Assembly (NCBI GenBank): GCA_019323015.1
Contig: JAHWHY010000002.1
Coordinates: 45,710-109,709 of the forward strand
Direction of reading: 5' to 3'
Length of the DNA: 64,000 nucleotides
Source: Candidatus Woesearchaeota archaeon
GTDB lineage: Archaea > Nanobdellota > Nanobdellia > Woesearchaeales > ARS49
A program made the translations under genes and the position numbers. Of the stretch, positions 24,957-32,705 are shown in pieces (position 1 is the first letter of the stretch; every line of letters begins with the position of its first letter). A model generated the notes under the pieces. It saw only the letters and a list, made by a program, of their open reading frames with translations. It was not told the DNA's origin and did not search any database.

Positions 24957-24968
24957 AGCTTTTATACT
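24957..24968 (-). promoter_or_regulatory. TATA box of the class II tRNA gene
   Basis: Minus strand reads AAGTATAAAAGC, ending about 16 bp before the mature 5' end at 24941, consistent with an archaeal tRNA promoter and a short leader. Confidence 0.5.
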
Positions 24969-24989
24969 TCGTGAATATTATTTCTTATT

Positions 24990-25044
24990 ACTTGGGAGTG
25001 CAACTTGATTTCAGTCGTGCGTTGGCCAAATTCAGCCACTTCTT
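24990..25044 (-). pseudogene. Decayed partial tRNA copy upstream of the class II tRNA
   Basis: The minus strand contains GTGGCTGAATTTGGCCAACG followed by CGACTGAAAT and GCACTCCCAAGT. These line up with the D arm, anticodon arm and variable arm of the tRNA at 24829-24941. No acceptor stem or T arm can be found, and the anticodon stem no longer pairs properly. A TATA-like ACATATAAAG stays about 28 bp upstream (near 25072). It is probably an old tandem duplicate that has decayed. The remaining bases between 24942 and 25180 hold only these promoters and the TATA box of the next gene. Confidence 0.55.
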
Positions 25045-25180
25045 TTTTATTCTTAACAGAAATTATTCTTTATATGTGTTTACGAGAAAAATCCGGAAGA
25101 ATTTCGAGGCAAAATAACGGTTTTGGTGTATATGTTGCGTATCAATAATATTTTTATACTTACGAGTTTTCTCTTAAATT

Positions 25181-25684
25181 ATGTTCCAATTAAAAAACTC
25201 TGGCAGATTATATGTTCCTTTGGATGACATTGAGCTGGCAAAGTATTTGTTTTTTGAGAGAATAATTGCCTCTGCAAGAGACCGGCCTGATTTTGAGGTT
25301 GTTGATTTTGAGGAGAGCGGGCATGTGGGACCGAATAAGGCGCATTTCTTTTTGTTTAGGAAGGATTCCCTGCCTGAGACATATTTCAGGAGAAGGATTT
25401 TGTTCCGTGACGAGCCTGTTTATCATGCTGGAAAAAGAGTGGAGCATTCTTTTGAAGTGGATATTGCAGCGTATGTCGGAAATTGGCGCATGGTCAGCAG
25501 TCTTGATTTTGAGAGGGACTTATTCGGGCCAAAGCACTGGGGCTGGATTGAGGATCCTTTGGATCTGGATGACAATCCTTGTGATTCTTCAGTCATTCAT
25601 GCATATTGTTCTCAGAAATTAGACAATGCCCGGATGGCTAGGCTTGAGGAAAAAGTTGATAAGCTTAGGCATCTGCTTAACTGA
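25181..25684 (+). CDS. Hypothetical soluble protein, 167 residues
   Basis: 167 residues with a TATA-like TTTTTATACTT about 27 bp before the ATG, so probably leaderless. A beta-rich N-terminal part (GRLYVPLDDIELAKYLFFERII) is followed by a FRRRILFRDEPVYHAG region and a C-terminal helix MARLEEKVDKLRHLL. No cysteine cluster, signal peptide or membrane span. Not recognised. It ends 3 bp before the convergent OB-fold gene. Confidence 0.7.
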   Translation: MFQLKNSGRLYVPLDDIELAKYLFFERIIASARDRPDFEVVDFEESGHVGPNKAHFFLFRKDSLPETYFRRRILFRDEPVYHAGKRVEHSFEVDIAAYVGNWRMVSSLDFERDLFGPKHWGWIEDPLDLDDNPCDSSVIHAYCSQKLDNARMARLEEKVDKLRHLLN

Positions 25685-25687
25685 AAT

Positions 25688-26077
25688 CTATTCCTCTCCA
25701 GGTTTTGCCATGTGCGTTCTCATGCTGTCCATCATGCCGTAGACTTTTACTCCTGCAAGGACTTTTTTGTCTGGCTGTAATAGTCTTGGTTTGTCGTCAA
25801 GCATTGTGACCAATAGTAATGCCGTGCTTTCTACGCCGTCTACTTCTTCAGAGCAAATGTTTAGTATCACAATGCACTGCTGTCCTATTAACTCTTCTAT
25901 CTTGTAGCTTTCTTTAAGGTCTGCAACTACTTGTGTGTCTCTCTCTGCAGGCCCTAGGTCAAGAAGTAATATGAATTCATCTTTAGTAGGGTGTTGTTCT
26001 GCGCCTTTTATTGTTGCAGCTCTGATTTCAAAATCATCAAAATCTTTTAATCTTTCTTTTACAGGGTCACATTTCAT
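25688..26077 (-). CDS. tRNA-binding OB-fold protein (MetRS C-terminal/CsaA-like)
   Basis: 129 residues from the ATG at 26077, preceded by AAGGTGAT; a GTG three codons upstream is possible. The domain runs FDDFEIRAATIKGAEQHP, then FILLLDLGPAERDTQVVADL, then IGQQCIVILNI and ESTALLLVTML. This is the tRNA-binding OB fold also found at the C-terminus of methionyl-tRNA synthetase and in CsaA and EMAP-II proteins. Stand-alone archaeal copies usually bind tRNA in trans to a synthetase or act as chaperones (family knowledge). The specific partner is not visible here. Confidence 0.85.
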   Translation of the reverse strand: MKCDPVKERLKDFDDFEIRAATIKGAEQHPTKDEFILLLDLGPAERDTQVVADLKESYKIEELIGQQCIVILNICSEEVDGVESTALLLVTMLDDKPRLLQPDKKVLAGVKVYGMMDSMRTHMAKPGEE

Positions 26078-26110
26078 GATTATCACCTTTTCTTTTCTAA
26101 TTTTCTTTAT

Positions 26111-26932
26111 CTATTTAAGTTTTTTCCTGACTACATAAAATATTTCATTTCCTTCTTTAATAAGCTTAAACTCATAACCAAGCCTTGTGAGCATCTGCTC
26201 AAGCCATCTCCTGAATGGGTACTTCATTGGCTTTCCTGTGACTTTTTTTGTTGCAAAACTTATCACGAGCCAGTCTGCATTGATTGCTTTTATCAAGGCT
26301 TCGCTTGTTTTTCTTCCTTTTTTTCTTTCAATCTCGTCCAGCACTTTAAAGAGAAAACAAATATCTGCTTTTGGAAGTTGCTTAAGCATCTCTGGATTAT
26401 TGGCAGCTTCAATAAGATTCAAGGGTGTTGCTTTTCCTTTTATTCCCAGTTTCTTGAAGCATTTGTCGAGGAAATCGCAGTCAGCCTCTGTAAGGTCTGA
26501 TGCATAGTATTCTGCGTCTGTTTTCATGAAAGGATAGCTTACTGGATTCATGCCGCATCCTAAATCTAAAATCACTTTCGGCTCTCCTGTTATTGCAAAT
26601 ATTTTTGCATAAATTACAGGATAAATTGGTAATCTTTCTTTGGTTGACAGGTGCGTCTCTAATATTTTTTCATAATCTCCGGATTCAAGATATTTTTCTC
26701 TTTCTTGTGATGCTTTTGTGAGGAACACGCCGTACACTCTTCTTAATACAGCTCGAACGTGTTTTACCGCCTGCTTATACTCCTCAGACCTTGCCCTTCC
26801 TTCCTGCACAGCCTGCATTGCTTTAGGATTCTGCTTGAAATACTTGATGACTTCTGCCCTGACAAATCGGTCTTCTATTGCATTAAACTCTTTTTTTTCT
26901 TTTATTTTTGCAATCAGTTCTTTTACACTCAT
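26111..26932 (-). CDS. FmrO/Arm-like 16S rRNA (m7G) methyltransferase family protein
   Basis: 273 residues. A helical N-terminal domain (1-105) precedes a Rossmann methyltransferase with ILDLGCGMNP (121-130), YYASDLTE (142-149), a KADICFLFKVLDEIER block and VISFATKKVTGKPMKYPFRRW. The order and wording match the FmrO/RmtB/ArmA aminoglycoside-resistance methyltransferases, which modify G1405 of 16S rRNA; this is motif comparison from memory. The start overlaps the upstream methylthiotransferase stop by 4 bp, so both RNA-modifying enzymes are translationally coupled. An endogenous rRNA-modification role is more likely than drug resistance (inference). Confidence 0.75.
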   Translation of the reverse strand: MSVKELIAKIKEKKEFNAIEDRFVRAEVIKYFKQNPKAMQAVQEGRARSEEYKQAVKHVRAVLRRVYGVFLTKASQEREKYLESGDYEKILETHLSTKERLPIYPVIYAKIFAITGEPKVILDLGCGMNPVSYPFMKTDAEYYASDLTEADCDFLDKCFKKLGIKGKATPLNLIEAANNPEMLKQLPKADICFLFKVLDEIERKKGRKTSEALIKAINADWLVISFATKKVTGKPMKYPFRRWLEQMLTRLGYEFKLIKEGNEIFYVVRKKLK

Positions 26933-28209
26933 ATGGGTGTTCCTCTTAAATCAAATTTTGTTGTGTTTGTTATCCTGACTTTGATTGTCTGTCCTAGAAT
27001 AAAATCACCAGATACTATGACTGGTTTGTAAGCATGGTTTCTTCCGACAAATGTGCCGTCTTTGCCGTGCTCGTCGATGATTATCTCTCCTTCCCAGTTT
27101 TTCCATTTTCTGTTCTGGCTGAATGCTGTCCACTCAAATTGTGAGCTCATCTTTCTTGATCTGTCTTTTGTCTCTCCTCCAGGTATTTGATTCTCTCTTT
27201 TTTCTGCTCTTGTTCCTGGTCTTGCGACAAATCTTGATATGTTCAGCACATCTGGTTTTATCTGGTCTATTAGAAGTAAGCTGTCCCTGAATTGTTCCTC
27301 GCTTTCTCCTGGAAATCCGACTATCATGTCTGTTGATATGCTTATCTCCGGGATTTCTTCCCTGAATCTTTCAACAACGTGCTTGAAGTCTGCTATTTCA
27401 TATGGCCTGTTCATTGATTTCAGGACCTTATCATTCCCGCTCTGCACAGGAATATGTAAAAATTTAAACATTTTTTCATGCTTGAAGACCTTGATTAGTT
27501 CTTCAAGGTTTTGCAATACACTTTTGGGATTTGCCATTCCTAGTCTTATCTTGAACTCCCCTGGAATCTCAATTATTTTTTTCAGCAGCTCTGCAATGTT
27601 TGTGCCGATATCTACGCCATAGCATCCTGTGTCTTGTGCAGTTATCCAGATTTCCTTGCACCTGTCTTTGATGCACTGCCTTACTTCTTCTATTATTGCT
27701 TCAACAGAATAAGATATCAGGTCTCCTTTTATGAGTTTTACAGAGCAGTATGCGCATCGCCCTATGCATCCTGTTGCAATCGGCACTATTCCTACTACAG
27801 GGTTTTTTCTGACGCGGGGAAGGTTTATTTTGGGTTTCTTGTTGCTTGCAAGCACAGATATTGAGTTGTCGTGTATTGTTTCCTCTACAACAGAGACTAT
27901 CTTGTTGATGTTGTGCGTGTTGATTAAAGACGCCTCTGGAACTAGCTCTCTTAATGGCTCGACAAGGTGTTTTGGTATGCATCCAGAAACTATTATTTTT
28001 TTGTAGGGGTGTTCTTCTTTTACTTTTCTTATTTCTCTTAGTGCAGAATCATCTCCTTTTACAGTGCAGATGTTAAGTATTACGATAAATGCATCTTCCA
28101 CAGAATCAACTATCTTGAAGTCTGCTTCTGCGAGAAGCCCTTTCATCATCTCTGCTTCTGCAAAGTTTGCACTGCAGCCATATGTTTTTATGCATATGTT
28201 CGTGGTCAT
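26929..28209 (-). CDS. tRNA t6A37 methylthiotransferase, e-MtaB/CDKAL1 type
   Basis: 426 residues. The N-terminal UPF0004 domain has the three cluster cysteines (KTYGC, NICTVK, SGCIPKH). The radical-SAM core has CIGRCAYC (CxxxCxxC, about residues 147-154), followed by GxxTGCYG, the SGNDKVL loop and MIVGFPGE. A C-terminal TRAM domain ends with TTKFDLRGTPI. Such enzymes convert t6A37 to ms2t6A in tRNAs reading ANN codons. The archaeal e-MtaB clade is favoured by KTYGCSAN rather than the bacterial wording. Coupled to the methyltransferase downstream by a 4-bp overlap. Confidence 0.92.
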   Translation of the reverse strand: MTTNICIKTYGCSANFAEAEMMKGLLAEADFKIVDSVEDAFIVILNICTVKGDDSALREIRKVKEEHPYKKIIVSGCIPKHLVEPLRELVPEASLINTHNINKIVSVVEETIHDNSISVLASNKKPKINLPRVRKNPVVGIVPIATGCIGRCAYCSVKLIKGDLISYSVEAIIEEVRQCIKDRCKEIWITAQDTGCYGVDIGTNIAELLKKIIEIPGEFKIRLGMANPKSVLQNLEELIKVFKHEKMFKFLHIPVQSGNDKVLKSMNRPYEIADFKHVVERFREEIPEISISTDMIVGFPGESEEQFRDSLLLIDQIKPDVLNISRFVARPGTRAEKRENQIPGGETKDRSRKMSSQFEWTAFSQNRKWKNWEGEIIIDEHGKDGTFVGRNHAYKPVIVSGDFILGQTIKVRITNTTKFDLRGTPI

Positions 28210-28254
28210 GTAAAAAAGAATAGGCAGGGAGTATTTAAAGTTTAAGAAAGAAGT

Positions 28255-28413
28255 TTAGTTAAGTTTAGGTGAGCCATTCCTTTTTGCAAGCTTTCTTGCC
28301 TTGGCCTGCTCTAGGCTAATTGCATGCCTGCACTCAACACACCACTTGCGCATAGGAGAATAACTCTTTATCTCTGCTCCGCATCTTTGGCATTTAACTA
28401 ATTCATCCCCCAT
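28255..28413 (-). CDS. Small zinc-ribbon protein, 52 residues
   Basis: 52 residues, MGDELVKCQRCGAEIKSYS, then WCVECRHAISLEQAKARK and a basic end. Two CxxC pairs (C8/C11 and C25/C28) form a treble-clef-like or ribbon site. Codon use matches neighbours. It lies upstream of the methylthiotransferase gene on the same strand, with a 45-bp gap, and diverges from the HTH regulator at 28590. The function is unknown; nucleic-acid or ribosome association is a guess. Confidence 0.7.
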   Translation of the reverse strand: MGDELVKCQRCGAEIKSYSPMRKWCVECRHAISLEQAKARKLAKRNGSPKLN

Positions 28414-28589
28414 ACTCTTGCATAGTACTGCATTATTTATAAAGCTATGCTTTTAGTGTTACTTTCAAGTAATTACCTATGCAAAACTTTCTATTTGGAA
28501 AGCAATATTAGAGAAAAACTTTTATATTTTAAGATTATTCCACTTTTTGATAGGGTTTTTCCACATTAAAACATAAGAGAATTTACCAT

Positions 28590-29129
28590 ATGGAAAACAA
28601 CAATTTGAGCAGTAATGAGAAAAAAGTTCTAGATAAAATAGGTGGTTGTATCAAGGTAGATGTTCCTTCATTAGCTGAGAAAACAGGCCTTAGCAAGCCT
28701 ACTGTAAGAAATATAGTGAACAAACTTACTGCTTCTAAATGCATCACACCAAAGGTATTAATGGGCCCTGCAGCACTAGGTCTGAAGCTTATGACAATAT
28801 ATGAGATTAGTTATCCTGCTTCTGTTGCTGCAAAAAGAGATATTGTAGAGCAGCACATTACTACAATGTTGCCTATAACACCTAATATTGCTTCTATCAT
28901 AAAGATTAATCCAACACAGGCATTGGTGATATCATTTTATACCGGTCTGGAGCAGAAAGATTATGCTTTTAGCAAGACAATGGAGTGTTTTTTCAATAAA
29001 GTTGGAAAAGATTTTCCTATCAGCACTAAAGAATTATGGACGCGTCCTGCAAAGGACTTTTATTATGATCCAGACATATCCAAGTTTTTGAAAGGCATTG
29101 ATGATTTTAATAAAAATTCAAAAAAGTAA
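28590..29129 (+). CDS. Winged-helix transcriptional regulator (Lrp/AsnC-like N-terminus)
   Basis: 179 residues. Residues 6-60 form a helix-turn-helix (LSSNEKKVLDKIGGC ... DVPSLAEKTGLSKPTVRNIVNKL) like Lrp/AsnC and other archaeal winged-helix proteins. The C-terminal 110 residues, with MTIYEISYPASVAAK and PTQALVISFYTG, could be a ligand-binding or dimerisation domain. A TATA-like CTTTTATATT is at about 28518-28527. The gene probably forms an operon with the next one, 14 bp downstream. Target genes are not visible. Confidence 0.8.
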   Translation: MENNNLSSNEKKVLDKIGGCIKVDVPSLAEKTGLSKPTVRNIVNKLTASKCITPKVLMGPAALGLKLMTIYEISYPASVAAKRDIVEQHITTMLPITPNIASIIKINPTQALVISFYTGLEQKDYAFSKTMECFFNKVGKDFPISTKELWTRPAKDFYYDPDISKFLKGIDDFNKNSKK

Positions 29130-29143
29130 GGAGGAAAGAATAT

Positions 29144-29443
29144 ATGGAAGAAATCCAGCAGCTCGGAGGCAATATTGAGCTTGCAGGTTTCAGGGAGCTT
29201 GATGGCGGCTCTATGATTATCCTGAAAAAGGTAATCGGCAGTTATGCAAGAAAGTTCTCTGACAGGCTTAATGGTATAGACAAGCTGTCCATTCGGATGA
29301 AAAAGGTCGGCAACAGCCAGTTTGAGCTTAGCGGCATGCTGGCTAAAGAAGGACAGCAGTTTAATTCAGAAGTCATTGAATATAATTTGTTTGTAGGCAT
29401 GGACAAGCTTCTGAAAAAGATGGAAAGCTCAGCTTTAAAGTAA
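29144..29443 (+). CDS. Hypothetical protein, 99 residues, downstream of the HTH regulator
   Basis: 99 residues with an excellent AAGGAGGAAAG ribosome site. The sequence is alpha/beta: a first strand, a long helix GSYARKFSDRLNGIDKL, then two strands and a closing helix. No cysteines. I do not recognise the family with confidence. Close spacing suggests co-expression with the regulator. Confidence 0.7.
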   Translation: MEEIQQLGGNIELAGFRELDGGSMIILKKVIGSYARKFSDRLNGIDKLSIRMKKVGNSQFELSGMLAKEGQQFNSEVIEYNLFVGMDKLLKKMESSALK

Positions 29444-29483
29444 AAACCGAAACTTTAAATTATGTCTGTTATTTCTGGTAATT

Positions 29484-29861
29484 ATGGATGCAGGTACTTT
29501 TGTTGGCGATGTTTATTATGAATTAGGTATGGAAATTGTGCCTGAATATGAGACCGCAGGTCGTATTGTACTTAAGATGGCTTGGGGGTATTACAGGAGC
29601 GCAGAGAATATGGAAGGCATGAGACAGTGCGAGGAGTTTCTTAAAGGTGATTTAAGTCCAGAAGCAAAAGCAATTTCTGTTGAGCAGGGGTTTGATAAGC
29701 TGCGCGCATTTAGCGAAGTGATGCAAGACGATCTTGGTCAAAAGCTACTTAATCATGCAGATGGAATTAGGTTATTAAAGATGAAGATCAAGCCCAAGGT
29801 AAAAGAGAGCATAACTAATTTGATTAGGTTTCTTGACTCTGAAGAGTTTCGTGGCTTCTAA
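29484..29861 (+). CDS. Hypothetical helical protein, 125 residues
   Basis: 125 residues, all-helical, one cysteine. An AAACTTTAAATT box about 30 bp before the ATG at 29484 suggests a leaderless transcript separate from the previous gene. No recognised family. The stop is followed by a perfect 9-bp inverted repeat that may end transcription. Confidence 0.65.
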   Translation: MDAGTFVGDVYYELGMEIVPEYETAGRIVLKMAWGYYRSAENMEGMRQCEEFLKGDLSPEAKAISVEQGFDKLRAFSEVMQDDLGQKLLNHADGIRLLKMKIKPKVKESITNLIRFLDSEEFRGF

Positions 29862-29864
29862 TAA

Positions 29865-29900
29865 CAAATCTCATTAATAATAGAACATTTGTGAGATTTG
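29865..29900. repeat. 9-bp perfect inverted repeat after the 29484 gene
   Basis: CAAATCTCA (29865-29873) and TGAGATTTG (29892-29900) are exact reverse complements, 18 bp apart. It could be a stem-loop at the 3' end of the upstream transcript. Confidence 0.45.
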
Positions 29901-29905
29901 CTAAA

Positions 29906-29959
29906 TAGCACATCTCGTATAGAGAAAACGCCAAAAGCAAAAGTTAACGAGATATGCTA
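29906..29959. repeat. 12-bp near-perfect inverted repeat upstream of argS
   Basis: TAGCACATCTCG (29906-29917) and CGAGATATGCTA (29948-29959) pair at 11 of 12 positions. The pair ends about 20 bp before the argS TATA box (about 29980-29991), so it would be a DNA operator rather than a leader hairpin. The ATCTC core also occurs in the neighbouring repeat. Confidence 0.4.
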
Positions 29960-30003
29960 TAAAACTGAAAACATTTATAAATAGTTATTTTATTCTCCTG
30001 TTT

Positions 30004-31716
30004 ATGTTCCAGAACCATATAAAAGAACTATTGAAAAAAACATTAAAGGCAAAAGAGATAGCTCTAGAGATTCCTCCAGACTCTAAGCTTGGTGATTTTG
30101 CTTTTGCTTGTTTTGCTTTTTCTAAAGAGCAGAAAAAGAGCCCTGTTGACATTGCTAAAGAGCTTGCTGAGAAGATAAAGCCAGATGATTTCATAAAAGA
30201 AGTAAAGGCCACTGGCCCTTATGTTAATTTCTTCATTAACAAGGCAAAGCTTGCAGAGAATACTTTGCAGGATATTTCAAAAAAGAAGGATAAGTATGGC
30301 CATTCTGGTATTGGCAGCAAAGAAGTTGTTGTAGTGGAATACCCTGCCCCTAACACAAACAAGCCTTTGCATCTTGGGCATATGAGGAACATGGCTCTTG
30401 GTGTGAGCATGGCAAATATTCTTGAGAGCCAGGGATGCAAGGTCCAGAGAGTTAACTTGAATAATGACAGGGGAATTCATGTTTGTAAGAGCATGCTTGC
30501 TTACCAAAAGTGGGGTAATGGAAAAACTCCTGAAAAAGAAAAGAGAAAGCCAGATCATTTTGTTGGGGATTACTACGTTATGTTCTGTCAGAAAGCCAAG
30601 GAAGATCCTAAGTTAGAGGATGAAGCGCAGGAAATGCTGAGAAAATGGGAGGCTGGTGACAAGGAAGTAAGAGCTTTATGGAAAAAGATGAACACCTGGG
30701 CTTTCAAGGGTTTTAAAGAGACTTACAAGCATTTTGGGCTTCCTAAGTTTGACAAGGAATACTTTGAGAGCGAAACATACAAGCAGGGCAAGGAGATTGT
30801 CATGCAGGGTGTTGAAGACGGGATTTTCAAGGAAAGAGAAGATGGCGCAATTGTTGTTGACCTGAAAAAGCAAGGTCTTGGTGAGAAAGTCTTGATTAGG
30901 GCAGATGGCACAAGTGTTTATGTTACTCAGGATTTGTATCTTGCTCAGTTAAAGCACAAGGATTTTAATTTTGATAAGTCTATTTATGTTGTTGCTACAG
31001 AGCAGAATTATCATTTTAATGTATTGTTTACTTTATTGAAGAAATTAAAGTATTCTTGGGCAGATGGTTGTTATCATTTTGCTTATGGAATGGTTCTCTT
31101 GCCAGAGGGTAAGATGAAGTCAAGGGAAGGCACTGTTGTTGATGCAGATGACTTGATGCTTGAGATGGAAGATCTTGCAAGAGAAGAGATAACAAAAAGG
31201 CACAAGGACTTAGAGGAAGAGACTGTTCATGAAAGAGGAACAATAGTTGGCTTGGGCGCGATTAAGTTTTATTTGCTGAAGATTGATGCAATAAAAGACA
31301 TGACTTTTCTTCCAGAAGAAAGTATTTCTTTTGAGGGGGATACAGGCCCTTATTTGCAGTACACTCATGCAAGAGCTTGCTCTGTCTTGAGAAAAGCTAA
31401 AGAAAAGAAAATGATGCCTGATGTTAATATTAAATATAGTCTGCTTTGTGCTCCTTCAGAGATTGCATTGATGCAATTGCTTTCAGAGTTTCCTGATAAA
31501 GTTGCAGATGCTTGTGTATCACTAAGGCCGCACATTATTGCGCAATACTTGCTGGCTTTAGGCCGTGCTTTTAATGAGTTTTATCATGCATGCCATTGCT
31601 TGAAAGAAGAAGATGAAGAATTGGCTAAAGCAAGACTGTTATTGATTGATTCTTCAAGACAGGTCATAAAGAATGGCTTGAATTTGTTGGGTATTCACGC
31701 TCCTGAAGAGATGTGA
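30004..31716 (+). CDS. argS: Arginyl-tRNA synthetase
   Basis: 570 residues. Class I signatures: HLGH at 123-126 (after EYPAPNTNKPL) and KMKS at 370-373 in place of KMSKS. An Arg-tRNA-recognition N-terminal domain (about 1-100) and a DALR anticodon-binding C-terminus (from about 455) complete the enzyme. It charges tRNA-Arg in the cytoplasm. CATTTATAAATAG about 20 bp before the ATG indicates a leaderless transcript. The stop abuts the convergent AbiEii-type gene without a gap. A tRNA-Arg gene is also in this window at 43096. Confidence 0.97.
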   Translation: MFQNHIKELLKKTLKAKEIALEIPPDSKLGDFAFACFAFSKEQKKSPVDIAKELAEKIKPDDFIKEVKATGPYVNFFINKAKLAENTLQDISKKKDKYGHSGIGSKEVVVVEYPAPNTNKPLHLGHMRNMALGVSMANILESQGCKVQRVNLNNDRGIHVCKSMLAYQKWGNGKTPEKEKRKPDHFVGDYYVMFCQKAKEDPKLEDEAQEMLRKWEAGDKEVRALWKKMNTWAFKGFKETYKHFGLPKFDKEYFESETYKQGKEIVMQGVEDGIFKEREDGAIVVDLKKQGLGEKVLIRADGTSVYVTQDLYLAQLKHKDFNFDKSIYVVATEQNYHFNVLFTLLKKLKYSWADGCYHFAYGMVLLPEGKMKSREGTVVDADDLMLEMEDLAREEITKRHKDLEEETVHERGTIVGLGAIKFYLLKIDAIKDMTFLPEESISFEGDTGPYLQYTHARACSVLRKAKEKKMMPDVNIKYSLLCAPSEIALMQLLSEFPDKVADACVSLRPHIIAQYLLALGRAFNEFYHACHCLKEEDEELAKARLLLIDSSRQVIKNGLNLLGIHAPEEM

Positions 31717-32400
31717 TTATGCTGAATACGGTTTTGCTTCAAATGGCTCTTTTATTAGGCGGCCTGCATATGTTAAGAATAGTTTTCTTAGCTTTTTTTT
31801 GTCTAAAGGTTTTGAAGTAACTGGAAATAGCGGAAAATCATCAGGTATGCGTTTTATTTTTTGGAAAGCCAAAGCAAGCATGTAGTTATCAAAGCCGCCG
31901 TGTTTCTCTTTTGTCCAGGGTATAAGCTTATCAAGCGAATATAGTTCTCTGTGAATGAGGTAAACGTCTACAAAGTCTCTTATCTCTGAACGATCATAAA
32001 GTGCAGATAATTTGTTACAGGCTATATCAACTGAATTCTCGACCCTGATTCCTAAATCTGTTTCAGATGTTGGCAGAAAGCGGAATGGCGCATCAACGCA
32101 GAACTCTACTTTTATCAGCTCTCCGTCTAGGCTGCCGGTCAGCCTTGCAAATGTTGCGCTGATATTATCTGCTGTTAATGGCACGCCTTTATCTTGAGCA
32201 TATTGCATGAATTCTCTGACTGACGCTTTGAAGCCGTCTTTTTCATCTGTGAAGAAGTCTAAATCTCTGGATGTCCTGTGATTAAGATAGAATTCTGACA
32301 ATGCTGTTCCGCCTGAAAGCCAAAAGTTATCTCTAATTAAAGGCGTTTCAGATGCTATTGCAATGAGTTTCTTCTGGGGTTTTGTTATCACTGTGTTCAC
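31717..32400 (-). CDS. AbiEii/AbiGii-type nucleotidyltransferase
   Basis: 227 residues from a GTG at 32400; a second GTG at 32391 with AAAGGTG in front is an alternative. The nucleotidyltransferase motif is plain: LSGGTAL (28-34) followed by HRTSRDLDFF (41-50), with Asp46 and Asp48 as metal ligands, and the second Lys/Asp region NKLSALYDRSEIRDFVDVY. AbiEii proteins are toxins of type IV toxin-antitoxin or abortive-infection systems, or tRNA-modifying nucleotidyltransferases such as MenT. The start lies inside the upstream gene, with 53 bp of overlap. Confidence 0.85.
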   Translation of the reverse strand: MNTVITKPQKKLIAIASETPLIRDNFWLSGGTALSEFYLNHRTSRDLDFFTDEKDGFKASVREFMQYAQDKGVPLTADNISATFARLTGSLDGELIKVEFCVDAPFRFLPTSETDLGIRVENSVDIACNKLSALYDRSEIRDFVDVYLIHRELYSLDKLIPWTKEKHGGFDNYMLALAFQKIKRIPDDFPLFPVTSKPLDKKKLRKLFLTYAGRLIKEPFEAKPYSA

Positions 32401-32614
32401 CTTTGTTAAAGTACCATTCCCAAAAATCCCTTCTGTCCTGGGGGATTGTGACTATTGGTAAGTATTTTTCTATGCTGTCCAGTCCTATGTCTTGTATGTC
32501 CTGCCATGTACCCTTGGTTAAGACTCTGGCTATATAACATATTCTGACATCTTCTCTCTCAAGATCTGCTTCTGTAATATTGCAGTCTTGCGTGAGATAA
32601 GGGTTTATTTTCAT
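32348..32614 (-). CDS. Small partner of the AbiEii-type protein (putative antitoxin-like)
   Basis: 88 residues, beginning MKINPYLTQDCNITEADLER and ending in a polar tail that overlaps the next gene by 53 bp. The helical sequence with RVLTKGTWQDIQDIGLDSIEKYLP is reminiscent of small proteins encoded beside AbiEii-family nucleotidyltransferases, but it has no winged-helix motif typical of AbiEi. The antitoxin role is inferred from operon position only. Confidence 0.65.
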   Translation of the reverse strand: MKINPYLTQDCNITEADLEREDVRICYIARVLTKGTWQDIQDIGLDSIEKYLPIVTIPQDRRDFWEWYFNKGEHSDNKTPEETHCNSI

Positions 32615-32705
32615 AGTATTATTGTTGTTTTCTGCATTTATAAAGCTTTCGGCATATTAAATAGCCTGTTTTAAGCAAGAAAGCTTTTAAATAAGCAAGG
32701 TATTA

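Noticed and set aside
24977..25180. A second functional tRNA upstream of the class II tRNA
   Set aside because: Only the 5' half is recognisable and the anticodon stem does not pair, so it was listed as a decayed copy.
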